Source: Ochrobactrum quorumnocens (GTDB lineage Bacteria; Pseudomonadota; Alphaproteobacteria; Rhizobiales; Rhizobiaceae). From it: a DNA stretch of 64,000 nt. The notes under the pieces are model-generated. The model was not told the DNA's origin. It was given only the letters and a program-made list of their open reading frames with translations, and searched no databases. Numbering within the stretch: position 1 is the stretch's first letter; each line of letters opens with the position of its first letter. The translations under genes and the position numbers were made by a program. Shown piece after piece: positions 17,542-25,871 of the stretch. The stretch is from NCBI RefSeq assembly GCF_002278035.1, contig NZ_CP022603.1, positions 1,859,501-1,923,500 of the forward strand. Reading direction: 5' to 3'.

Positions 17542-19065
17542 TCAGACGCTGGTCTTTCTGCGCTTCCCTCTGGAAAGCCGCGGGACGCCTCCGATCGTCT
17601 TAAGCAATGGGGGAGCTAAAAGGATCAACAATGAGAGGCTTAGAAACACCGCGCTAATCGGACGTTCCACTAGTACGGATGGGTTGCCGGCAGAGATAAG
17701 CATGGTGCGCCGGAAGTTCTCCTCGATCATCGGTCCCAATATGAAGCCAAGAAGAAGCGGGACGATCGGGTAACGCATTGCGGTAAGGGCATAACCTAAT
17801 ACACCGGCGACGACACAGACCGCTACATCGAAGGTGCTGCCTCTGATGCTGAACACGCCAATGCAGATAAAAAACAACATTGCGGGGTAAAGAACGTAAT
17901 AGGGGATCGAAAGCAGTCTCACCCAGATGCCAATCAATGGGATATTGAGTACAAGCAACAGTACGTTTCCAACCCAAAAACTTGCGACTAACCCCCAGAA
18001 CATGTCGGGGTGCTCTGATATGAGTTGTGGCCCCGGTGTGACCCCATGCAGCAGCATAGCGCCCAGCAGTATGGCCATAACAGCATCACCGGGAATCCCA
18101 AGACTAAGTGTTGGAATGAAGGCGGCCTGGACAGCTGCGTTGTTTGCGGCTTCTGGCGCTGCGACACCTTCGATTGCACCCTTGCCAAATTGTTCAGGAT
18201 GCTTCGCTATCCGTTTTTCAGCAATATAGGAGATGAAAGTAGCGATCGTAGCTCCCGTCCCGGGCAATATTCCCATGACTGACCCGAAGAAAGAACCTCG
18301 CAGCGTTGGCATGAGCGATCGTCGCATTTCCGATAGCGTGGGTATCATCCCCCGGACTGTGATCGATTTCGGATCTACTCGGACCGTGTACTTTTGCCCG
18401 ATTGAATTGAGAATTTCCACGACCCCAAACAGTCCCATGGCCAGGGCAACCAGGCTAATGCCGTCGGTAAGATGGAATAGGCCGAATGTGAATCGGTAGT
18501 AACCCGAAGTCACGTCAGTGCCAACCAAACCCAACACGATGCCCAAAAGCACCATCGAAATGCCTTTGATCGGGCTACCGTCTCCAGCACTCGAAGAAGC
18601 AACCAGCGCAAACAACATCACGGAAAAGTAGTCGGCCGAGTTGAAATGGATTGATACTCTGGCCAAGGTAGGTGCAAACAACATGAGTAGGATGATTGCG
18701 AGAGATCCGCCTACGAATGATGCAACGGCCGTGATGAACAACGCTTGCCCCGCGCGCCCCTGTTGCGCCATCGGGTAACCGTCCAGGCAAGTCACGGCCG
18801 CCGTCGCAGTACCGGGGATGTTAATCAAAATTGACGAAATTGAACTGCCATATTGCGAACCGTAAAAAATGCCCGCCAGCATGATCAAGGCGGTGGTCGG
18901 CTCTAGATAGAGCGTTAATGGCAGACACATTGATATTGCTGCCAAGGCGCCGATGCCAGGAAGCGCTCCGACGAAAGTTCCGATCGTGACGCCAATGAAG
19001 CAAAATAATAAAGCCTCAAACGAAAGTGCGACGGAAAAGCCAGCGGCAATGCTTGTAAGGTCCAT
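17542..19065 (-). CDS. tctA: Tripartite tricarboxylate transporter, large membrane subunit TctA
   Basis: About 507 residues and very hydrophobic, with around 12 predicted membrane segments. The conserved GxxxGxLPGIG loop (FVGALPGIGALAA) and a second related loop (GILPGTGATIATF) mark the TctA family. ATG 19065 is chosen because it lies 2 bp after the tctB stop and begins MDLTSIAAGF, the usual N-terminus. An ORF extension upstream is read-through of tctB sequence. It forms the permease of a binding-protein-dependent, ion-gradient-driven carboxylate importer in the inner membrane. Confidence 0.92.
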   Translation of the reverse strand: MDLTSIAAGFSVALSFEALLFCFIGVTIGTFVGALPGIGALAAISMCLPLTLYLEPTTALIMLAGIFYGSQYGSSISSILINIPGTATAAVTCLDGYPMAQQGRAGQALFITAVASFVGGSLAIILLMLFAPTLARVSIHFNSADYFSVMLFALVASSSAGDGSPIKGISMVLLGIVLGLVGTDVTSGYYRFTFGLFHLTDGISLVALAMGLFGVVEILNSIGQKYTVRVDPKSITVRGMIPTLSEMRRSLMPTLRGSFFGSVMGILPGTGATIATFISYIAEKRIAKHPEQFGKGAIEGVAAPEAANNAAVQAAFIPTLSLGIPGDAVMAILLGAMLLHGVTPGPQLISEHPDMFWGLVASFWVGNVLLLVLNIPLIGIWVRLLSIPYYVLYPAMLFFICIGVFSIRGSTFDVAVCVVAGVLGYALTAMRYPIVPLLLGFILGPMIEENFRRTMLISAGNPSVLVERPISAVFLSLSLLILLAPPLLKTIGGVPRLSRGKRRKTSV

Positions 19066-19067
19066 GG

Positions 19068-19550
19068 TCACATCCAGCCGAACGCACGTATGGGAAGGCG
19101 AAACCCCAAAATGAAAACGAGGTATCCGATCGCTGGAATGGCGATTGACAGCGCCAGGGTCCGCACAGGATTGACAGGGCTGACGCCCAGACAACTGATG
19201 ACGACAAGCAGTGCCGTAGCAGGCACCAATCCAAGGGAATTAACGGTTGCTGCCCAAATCAGCATGGCGGCAATCACGCACACCGACGCACGCCATGATA
19301 TTTGAGGCTGTTGCGTTTCGCTTCGGCGTTGTTTGATTCCAATCAGGATGGAAAATACGGACAGTATGCTCCCGATTGCAAGCGGGACTGCGCCCGGGCC
19401 GAGTTGCCTGAGTGTACCAAGGGGATACCGAAGGCTCTCGATCACGATAACGGCACCCGTTGCCAAAAGGAGAGCTGCCGTTCCTATCTCCCATAGGTTG
19501 CGGGTTTTCCCTGACGATCCAAGCGAAGTCCCATTTGGGGTTCCCAGCAT
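19068..19550 (-). CDS. tctB: Tripartite tricarboxylate transporter, small membrane subunit TctB
   Basis: A 160-residue protein with four hydrophobic segments (near 22-40, 51-70, 87-110 and 120-150) and the RQLGPGAVPLAIG motif after the first helix that marks the TctB family. It is encoded between tctC and tctA with a 2-bp gap to tctA, consistent with translational coupling. Confidence 0.88.
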   Translation of the reverse strand: MLGTPNGTSLGSSGKTRNLWEIGTAALLLATGAVIVIESLRYPLGTLRQLGPGAVPLAIGSILSVFSILIGIKQRRSETQQPQISWRASVCVIAAMLIWAATVNSLGLVPATALLVVISCLGVSPVNPVRTLALSIAIPAIGYLVFILGFRLPIRAFGWM

Positions 19551-19648
19551 TCAATCCTCCTTCACACGCTCATAGGATGCTGCTTTTGAATGAGCGGGAG
19601 GGATTAAATTACGCCGCCCTCCACGTCCGTCTAGATGCCAATCTCAGA

Positions 19649-20620
19649 CTACTGTTGCACCGCTCCCGATGCATCAACGATCGGACGCCACCTCTCCAGC
19701 TCAAGCGAGATCAGCGCTTGGAGACGTTCAGTGGACGGATCACTCGCGGGGAGCATTCTGAGTTTTTCCAGGGCTTCCAGCCATTCTTCTGTCTTACTGA
19801 TATCGATAAGTGCAGCGCTGATTTTGGTCACGACATCCTCAGGTACGCCAACAGGCGCCCAAAGAGCCCACCAGTTGTCAATGGTGACATCTGCGACCCC
19901 GGCCTCTATAGCGCTTGGTACCTCCGGCAAGCTTTCGAGCCGCTTTTCGGTAGTCACAGCTATCGCCCTCAGCGAGCCATCCTTCACGAAGTCGATGCCT
20001 GATGGAGGTCCAAACATCATGGTTGTCTCACCGCCAGCAAGGCCTACGAGCGCAGGAGACGACCCTGTATATGCGATCGGTGTGAAGTGCGCACCGACCG
20101 TCTCATTGAGGAGAACACAAGACAGGTGCTGAGAAGATCCGACACCGGCATGCGCGCACGTTACGTTTGAGCCATCGCGCTTACCAAACGCGATCAACTC
20201 GTCAAGGGTCCGAATATCGCTACTTGACGGCACGAAAACGATACTTGCACTGGAAGCCACTTGGCCCAGAGGTTGGAAATCAGCCTTTACGTCAAACGGA
20301 AGTTTGCGCATTGCAGGCAAAATGGTCGAGGTACTTATCGTTCCCAATAGCAGCGTGTAGCCATCCGGGGCTGCCCTCGCAACATACTGAAATCCAATCG
20401 CACCGCCAGCGCCCTCCCGATGTTCGACGACGAAATTTTGGCCGAGCCTTTTCGCGAGCTCATTTCCCAACAAAGTTGCAACGGTCGTACCGAGGCCACC
20501 AGGCGCAAACGGCATGACAATAGTCACCGGCCTTTCAGGATAGTCTTGGCTGGCTACGCCATCAGAGGCAAAAGTTGCGCCCAAGACTGTTGCGATAAGC
20601 AAAGCTCTGCGAGATAACAT
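19649..20620 (-). CDS. tctC: Tripartite tricarboxylate transporter periplasmic receptor (TctC/Bug)
   Basis: A 323-residue periplasmic solute-binding protein. ATG 20620 has a near-ideal GGAGGAATAAA upstream and begins a signal peptide (MLSRRALLIATVLGATF...). The mature part starts with YPERPVTIVMPFAPGG, the Bug-family signature, and includes the NFVVEHREGAGGAIG ligand loop. It captures a carboxylate or similar anion for TctAB. It is the first gene of the operon and lies about 53 bases downstream of a predicted sigma-54 start. Confidence 0.92.
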   Translation of the reverse strand: MLSRRALLIATVLGATFASDGVASQDYPERPVTIVMPFAPGGLGTTVATLLGNELAKRLGQNFVVEHREGAGGAIGFQYVARAAPDGYTLLLGTISTSTILPAMRKLPFDVKADFQPLGQVASSASIVFVPSSSDIRTLDELIAFGKRDGSNVTCAHAGVGSSQHLSCVLLNETVGAHFTPIAYTGSSPALVGLAGGETTMMFGPPSGIDFVKDGSLRAIAVTTEKRLESLPEVPSAIEAGVADVTIDNWWALWAPVGVPEDVVTKISAALIDISKTEEWLEALEKLRMLPASDPSTERLQALISLELERWRPIVDASGAVQQ

Positions 20621-20684
20621 TTTATTCCTCCGGTAGTCGTTCCCATCTTTCTGACAGCTTGAGCACTGCTTGATTGAAATTGCC

Positions 20685-20699
20685 GCAATAACCATGCCA
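20685..20699 (-). promoter_or_regulatory. Sigma-54 promoter for tctCBA
   Basis: On the minus strand the bases are TGGCATGGTTATTGC, one mismatch from TGGCACRNNNNTTGC. The predicted start near 20673 leaves about 53 bases to the tctC ATG. Confidence 0.68.
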
Positions 20700-20787
20700 A
20701 ACGTCGACTGGCGATTGGGGTTTTGGTACAAGAGGTCTCAAAGAGATTGCTTCAGTTTGCGCTGGTTCTGATCACCTGAAGTGTATT

Positions 20788-20801
20788 TTTTGAAGTCAAA
20801 A
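20788..20801. promoter_or_regulatory. Palindrome midway between divergent sigma-54 promoters
   Basis: TTTTGA-AG-TCAAAA is a perfect dyad. Its centre (about 20794) is within two bases of the midpoint of the promoter pair at 20685-20699 and 20893-20907, about 95 bases from each. The position suits an activator site, but the sequence differs from the dyads in the P450/SDR intergenic region. Confidence 0.42.
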
Positions 20802-20892
20802 TGTCGCGCATCTGTCGTTGTCAAGGACAGGAGAGGTGCCTTATTTAGCTTCAGTTAATCAATCGGCATACTTGGCGAATGATATCCGCCTC

Positions 20893-20907
20893 TGGCTCGG
20901 GACTTGC
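20893..20907 (+). promoter_or_regulatory. Sigma-54 promoter for the enoyl-CoA hydratase gene
   Basis: TGGCTCGGGACTTGC has one mismatch from TGGCACRNNNNTTGC. The predicted start near 20919 leaves a leader of about 145 bases to the TTG start codon. Confidence 0.6.
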
Positions 20908-21063
20908 GAGTGACAACTCTCCTGACGAGACCGCTTTCCAGCCATAGCGCAAAAAAACGTGCATCGACGGGGTTAGTAATGTCTCCGTGATCAAGCGAAG
21001 CGACATTAGGATCGGGCATTCGCTGACGTTGCTACAGTCAGGTTTAAGGAAAGGGAGCAGCCT

Positions 21064-21837
21064 TTGCAGAACTATCAGAGCCTTACCATATCGCGCCGAG
21101 GACGGATTGCGACCGTTTCGCTGAACCGCCCACAGGTACGCAATGCTACCGATGCAACGCTCCATAGAGAGCTTGCGAACATCTTCTATGATCTGGACAG
21201 CGACCGGGAAACTGACGTGATTATCTTGACCGGAAATGGCTCGGCGTTCTGCGCCGGCGGGGATGTTCAATACATGCAGGATCTCGTCAGGGAACAAGCA
21301 TTCTATGATCGCATTATTCCGGAAGCAAAGCGCATCGTCGGTTCCATTCTCGACTGCCGTAAACCCATCATAGCAAAGCTGAATGGTCACGCGACAGGCT
21401 TCGGAGCCACTCTGGCGCTCTTCTGTGACGTCGTCTTCGGGAACAGGACCGCAAAAATCGGCGATCCTCACGTTCTCGTGGGGCTTACAGCAGGCGACGG
21501 CTCGTCCGTGATCTGGCCGCAGCTAATTGGTCACGCCAGAGCCAAAGAGTACCTGATGACCGGTGATCTCATCACGATGGCGAAGGCGGCCGAAATTGGC
21601 CTGATCAACCACGCACTCCCATTGGAAGAACTCGATTCAGCGGTTGAAGCGTTCGCGGACAAGTTGGCTTGCCTGCCACAACTGGCCATTCAGACCACTA
21701 AAATCGCGGTCAACATTTCTCTAAAGCAACTCGTTGCCAGCATAATGGATGCGTCCCTCGCATATGAGGTTATTTCCAGCGAGCGGGAACCGCATCGGAA
21801 AGCCGTTGAGGAGTTCGTTCGCGACGGCTCCCCTTAA
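21064..21837 (+). CDS. Enoyl-CoA hydratase/isomerase-family protein
   Basis: A 257-residue crotonase-fold protein. The oxyanion-hole segments are AFCAGGD (near 61-67) and the GATLALFCDV region (near 109-118). Enoyl-CoA hydratases usually carry two catalytic Glu residues: the second helix has HVLVGLTAGDGSS where the Glu would be expected, so an isomerase, hydrolase or lyase-like crotonase is possible. TTG 21064 is supported by GGGAG upstream; no ATG fits. It is followed after 266 bp by the SCP-x-type thiolase, which has its own sigma-54 site. Confidence 0.82.
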   Translation: MQNYQSLTISRRGRIATVSLNRPQVRNATDATLHRELANIFYDLDSDRETDVIILTGNGSAFCAGGDVQYMQDLVREQAFYDRIIPEAKRIVGSILDCRKPIIAKLNGHATGFGATLALFCDVVFGNRTAKIGDPHVLVGLTAGDGSSVIWPQLIGHARAKEYLMTGDLITMAKAAEIGLINHALPLEELDSAVEAFADKLACLPQLAIQTTKIAVNISLKQLVASIMDASLAYEVISSEREPHRKAVEEFVRDGSP

Positions 21838-21932
21838 AGCTTTGACCGGAGCGTAAAGAGGGAATCCGCACCCCGTATGAATACCCTTTGGATCGACCCT
21901 GCTCGCTTCAATGTTCGACAGTCGATGATCTT

Positions 21933-21947
21933 TGGCACAAAGCTTGC
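21933..21947 (+). promoter_or_regulatory. Sigma-54 promoter for the SCP-x thiolase operon
   Basis: TGGCACAAAGCTTGC matches the RpoN consensus TGGCACRNNNNTTGC at every fixed position. The predicted start near 21959 gives a leader of about 145 bases to ATG 22104, the same leader length as at the enoyl-CoA hydratase gene. Confidence 0.72.
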
Positions 21948-22103
21948 GCTGTCTCAGGTTTGAAACAGAGCGATATGTATGGCGCTCGTAAATGCATTGA
22001 TAATATCTACGCATGTTCGTCGACTTGGTTAGCCAGATAATCGCATTGGAGTGTTAGAAACTATGGGTTTGTTCAGCACCAGACTGTTTGATGGAAGAGC
22101 ACA

Positions 22104-23339
22104 ATGAGTGAGATTTTTGTTGTCGGCGTGGGTATGACGCCATTCGGGAAGATGCTTGACCGTTCCGTCAAGGATCTGACGCGCCAGGCGGTCGAGGTTG
22201 CCATGAGCGACGCGTCAACGAGTGCAGATTCGATCGGATCGCTGTTTTTTTCGAATTCGACCCAATCGATCATGGAAGGCCAGCATATGATTCCTGGCCA
22301 GATTGCGCTACGTGAATTGGGATTTCAGCGAAAGCCAATATTCAACGTCGAGAACGCATGTGCCGGAGGTACTTCGGCTTTTCATCTGGCCTATGTCGAT
22401 TTGCTCGCGGGGCAATGTGACGTCGCGCTTGCTGTCGGCGTCGAGAAAATGGTTCATACGGACAAGGCGCTGAGCCTTTCGATCTTTGATGGGGCCTGGG
22501 ACGTCGCGACACGAGATGAAACGTTTGAGATCCTTTCCGCACTCGGTCAGGATATGGCCATCCCCGAGCCATACGAGAACGCCACCGGTAACCGCAGCGT
22601 CTTCATGGATATGTATGCGTCGATCGCGCGCCATCACATGGCGAAGTTTGGTTTAACCCAACGTCAAATCGCCATAGTCGCCGCCAAAAATCATCAGCAC
22701 TCGATCCAAAATCCGTTCGCACAGTATCAGAATGCCGTGTCCGTCGAAGAGGTGCTTTCGTCTCGAGTGATCGCCTGGCCTTTGACCCTTCCGATGTGTG
22801 CGCCCGTCTCCGACGGGGCCGCTGCGGTAATTCTTTGCCGAAAGGAAGCGCTACACAAGTTCGACCGTAGTCGCGCAATTCGCATCGACGCTTCGGTTAT
22901 CGGAGGCGGAACCGATCGCGATCCGCGTGATACCAGTAAGCATATCGGGCGATTGGCGGCCATCGAGGCCTATGAGCGTGCCGGCATGGAGCCATCTGAT
23001 ATGCACCTTGCCGAAGTCCACGACGCATCTGCTTTTGCGGAAATTCTCCAAACGGAAAACCTGGGTTTCTGCGACATCGGCGAAGGCGGGCGTCTGGCGG
23101 AAAGCGGGGCAACGACGATCGGCGGGCGCATCCCGGTGAACCCATCGGGAGGCCTTATCTCCCGAGGTCATCCGATCAGTGCCACCGGGCTTGCTCAGAT
23201 TCATGAACTGGTAATGCAGCTCCGCGAGGAGGCTGGACCTCGCCAGGTAGATGGGGCTCGTGTCGCAATCGCTGAGAACGGAGGCGGTTTCTACAAGTAC
23301 GAAGAAGCCGTTGCCGCGATTACCATCTTAAGTCGTTGA
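22104..23339 (+). CDS. SCP-x-type thiolase (lipid-transfer protein family)
   Basis: A 411-residue thiolase-fold enzyme of the sterol-carrier/lipid-transfer class rather than the short acetyl-CoA type. The nucleophile is Cys86 (NVENACAGGTSAF), and the histidine motif is PSGGLISRGHPISATG. These enzymes cleave bulky or branched 3-oxoacyl-CoA such as steroid or terpenoid side chains. ATG 22104 has GGAAGAG upstream. Its stop overlaps the spacer of the acyl-CoA ligase gene, which starts 11 bp later, so the two are co-transcribed. Confidence 0.87.
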   Translation: MSEIFVVGVGMTPFGKMLDRSVKDLTRQAVEVAMSDASTSADSIGSLFFSNSTQSIMEGQHMIPGQIALRELGFQRKPIFNVENACAGGTSAFHLAYVDLLAGQCDVALAVGVEKMVHTDKALSLSIFDGAWDVATRDETFEILSALGQDMAIPEPYENATGNRSVFMDMYASIARHHMAKFGLTQRQIAIVAAKNHQHSIQNPFAQYQNAVSVEEVLSSRVIAWPLTLPMCAPVSDGAAAVILCRKEALHKFDRSRAIRIDASVIGGGTDRDPRDTSKHIGRLAAIEAYERAGMEPSDMHLAEVHDASAFAEILQTENLGFCDIGEGGRLAESGATTIGGRIPVNPSGGLISRGHPISATGLAQIHELVMQLREEAGPRQVDGARVAIAENGGGFYKYEEAVAAITILSR

Positions 23340-23350
23340 AGGGGCCAACT

Positions 23351-24886
23351 ATGAACATTGCTCAATTCCTGCCATCAATCGCCCTGCAATATAGAGACAG
23401 GCCCGCCGTATCCAGCGGTGCCAAGCTGCTTTATAGCTATGCTGATCTTGAGAGACGTGTCGGACAACTGGCCTATCAGCTTCGTCACAAATTCGGTCTC
23501 GGGGTCGGCGACCGTGTCGCGCTGGCGATGACAAATGGTCCAGCCTACATCGAAGTTCTGCTGGCCTGCTGGCGCGCCGGACTGTGTGCAGTTCCCATGA
23601 ACCCGAAGCTTCATACCAAGGAGTTGCTCTACATTATCGAAAATGCGGAGGCTTCTGTTTGTTTTACCACTGAAGACCTCGCGACGGGACTGGCGACTGG
23701 AACGCCAGCCTGCCTGAAGCATGTGATCAATGTAGATGATGAGCCATTCCAGTCGCTGGCATCCGGGCCGTCGCTTGCAACGGTTGACGTGAATGAGTCC
23801 GATGTGGCCTGGTTGTTTTACACCAGCGGTACAACGGGCCGTCCCAAGGGCGCTATGCTCAGCCATGGTAATCTGCTTGCAATGACCCTGCGCTACTACG
23901 CCGACATCGAGCAGGTGTCGGAAAAGAGTTGCTACCTGCATCTTGCGCCGACGTCGCACGGTGCCGGGCTTTATGCATTGCCCCATTTGATGAAGGGGTC
24001 AAATCAGGTAATTCCAGTCAGCCGTGGCTTCGATGTTGACGAACTGATCGATCTTCTTGGGACATACGAAGGTGTCACCTTTTACGTCGCGCCCACCATG
24101 CTGACCAGACTCACCAATCATTCCCGGGTGGGTTCGATACCCGTCGAACACATCAACACCATCTTCTATGGCGGTGCCCCGACTTACGTCGAGGACATCA
24201 AGCGTTCCATTAATGTTTTCGGGCCGAGGCTCTACCAAATCTACGGACAAGGGGAGTCCCCGATGACCGGCACTGGTTTATCGAAAACCATGCACGTCGA
24301 CGCCTCGCATCCTGCATATGAGCAGCGTCTGGCGAGCGTCGGCATTCCGAGGACGGGTATGGAAATCCGCGTTGTAACTGCGGACGGTGAGGATTGCACA
24401 ACCGACGAACTCGGAGAGGTAATTTTCCGCAGCGACGTAACGATGCTGGGATACTGGAAGAATGAGGAAGCAACGCAAAAAGCCATCCAGAATGGATGGC
24501 TTTACTCGGGCGACATTGGATCACTCGACAGGTGGGGCCTTCTCACCTTGCGGGATCGTTCAAAAGACGTCGTGATCAGCGGCGGAAGCAATATCTATCC
24601 CCGTGAAGTCGAAGAGATATTGCTGATGGACGAGCGCGTTCTGGAAGTTTCGGTCGTGGGCAGACCTCATCCGGATTGGGGCGAGGAAGTCGTCGCCTTT
24701 GTCGTGCCACGTCCTGGTCAGACGATTGTCGAGAGCGATCTGGACAAGCTTTGCCTTGATCACATAGCCCGGTTCAAGCGTCCAAAGGACTATATCGTTC
24801 TCGACGCCTTGCCAAAGAGTAATTACGGCAAGATCCTGAAATCCGAGTTGAGAAAACATTTTCAGCCGACCGGGCTGCAAGCATGA
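23351..24886 (+). CDS. AMP-forming acyl-CoA synthetase/ligase
   Basis: About 511 residues of the adenylate-forming (ANL) superfamily. The P-loop-like motif is LFYTSGTTGRPKGAMLSH, followed by YGQGESP and YSGDIGSLDRWG. The hinge is RDRSKDVVISGGSNIYPREVEE, and the C-terminal lysine motif is LPKSNYGKILKSEL. ATG 23351, with AAGGGG upstream, is chosen over an in-frame TTG at 23336. It activates a carboxylic acid intermediate to its CoA thioester. It overlaps the next gene by four bases (ATGA). Confidence 0.92.
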   Translation: MNIAQFLPSIALQYRDRPAVSSGAKLLYSYADLERRVGQLAYQLRHKFGLGVGDRVALAMTNGPAYIEVLLACWRAGLCAVPMNPKLHTKELLYIIENAEASVCFTTEDLATGLATGTPACLKHVINVDDEPFQSLASGPSLATVDVNESDVAWLFYTSGTTGRPKGAMLSHGNLLAMTLRYYADIEQVSEKSCYLHLAPTSHGAGLYALPHLMKGSNQVIPVSRGFDVDELIDLLGTYEGVTFYVAPTMLTRLTNHSRVGSIPVEHINTIFYGGAPTYVEDIKRSINVFGPRLYQIYGQGESPMTGTGLSKTMHVDASHPAYEQRLASVGIPRTGMEIRVVTADGEDCTTDELGEVIFRSDVTMLGYWKNEEATQKAIQNGWLYSGDIGSLDRWGLLTLRDRSKDVVISGGSNIYPREVEEILLMDERVLEVSVVGRPHPDWGEEVVAFVVPRPGQTIVESDLDKLCLDHIARFKRPKDYIVLDALPKSNYGKILKSELRKHFQPTGLQA

Positions 24887-25740
24887 ATGAAGCGGTGGAT
24901 TTCCATGAAGAAAGCCGGGGGTTACACAAGCTTCTCGATGGGAAAATGGAGATACTTCAACACCTTCCCACGCAATTCAAGCAGTGGACCATTGCTGACA
25001 TCGTCCGGCACCTGCATGCATGGAACCTGGCAGCGTTACTCACCACCCGTAGCGCGGTAGACTTTGAGACCTATTTCACTCGGGCAAGGCCATATATAGA
25101 GCAACAGAACGTGCGGCAGTTCGAGCGCGGCGAGTTTGGCGGGCTTTACGGCGCTGGCCTGCTTGAGGAGTGGTGGCTTGGCGCTGAACAGGTCACCGCG
25201 ACGTTTCGAAGTATAGATCCCCGACAGCGGTTAAGCTGGGGTGGGCCCTCTATGAGCGCAAGATCCTGCATCTCCGCTCGGCTCATGGAAACGTGGGCGC
25301 ACGGGCAGGCGATATATGATTTGCTTGGTATCGAGCGGCAGGAAACCGACCGGATCAAGAGCATTGCGGTTCTGGGAATGAACACGTTCGGATGGAGTTT
25401 TTCCGTCAAGGGAATCGAGCCCCCCGCCCAGCGACCGAGTGTCCGCCTGACTGCGCCGTCGGGGGCAGAATGGGCCTGGATTAACGAGCACAGCGAAGAT
25501 GCCATATGCGGCGATGCGGTAGCCTTTTGCCAGGTCGTTACCCAGACACGGAATATTGCCGATACATCATTGCTTGTAGTCGGTAGCGATGCCAAACGGT
25601 GGATGGATATCGCACAGTGCTTTGCCGGACCGCCGAGCTATCCACCGCTTCCAGGCACGCGCAGATATAAGGCGGCCGAGGACGTTTTTCCAGTTGATGC
25701 CTGGCCGTCAGGAGGGTTTGGAACCGAGCGGGGGATGTAG
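24883..25740 (+). CDS. TIGR03084-like protein (DinB/MDMPI-type metal-binding fold)
   Basis: A 285-residue protein resembling the TIGR03084 family. It has an N-terminal DinB-like helical bundle of the kind in mycothiol-dependent maleylpyruvate isomerase (WTIADIVRHLHAWN, with His residues suited to metal binding; later AHGQAIYDLL) and a C-terminal wing domain near 190-240. The ATGA overlap with the ligase shows tight coupling. Such genes recur beside lipid-transfer thiolases and acyl-CoA ligases in catabolic clusters, but the reaction is not known. A thiol-dependent isomerase or CoA-intermediate hydratase role is only a guess. Confidence 0.72.
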   Translation: MNEAVDFHEESRGLHKLLDGKMEILQHLPTQFKQWTIADIVRHLHAWNLAALLTTRSAVDFETYFTRARPYIEQQNVRQFERGEFGGLYGAGLLEEWWLGAEQVTATFRSIDPRQRLSWGGPSMSARSCISARLMETWAHGQAIYDLLGIERQETDRIKSIAVLGMNTFGWSFSVKGIEPPAQRPSVRLTAPSGAEWAWINEHSEDAICGDAVAFCQVVTQTRNIADTSLLVVGSDAKRWMDIAQCFAGPPSYPPLPGTRRYKAAEDVFPVDAWPSGGFGTERGM

Positions 25741-25871
25741 ATGTGGAGTTGTCCGGCAGTTGCGTTGATCAACGTTGAAAAAATGATCTTCCACTTCATT
25801 GGGGACACGCTCCGCCCATATATCACCAATACGATTTATTTCTCGGTTGTTATTGAGCAGAGGACGGCCGA

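Larger units (their letters stand above)
20621..21063. other. Divergent regulatory region between tctCBA and the enoyl-CoA hydratase operon
   Basis: This 443-bp region has no gene. It holds a minus-strand sigma-54 site, a central palindrome and a plus-strand sigma-54 site, listed separately. CTTCAG near 20751 and CTGAAG near 20777 form a further dyad with a 20-base spacer. Confidence 0.6.

Noticed and set aside
20851..21471. Minus-strand 206-codon frame opposite the enoyl-CoA hydratase gene
   Set aside because: It overlaps a clear crotonase gene, has no recognisable domain, and covers a predicted promoter.
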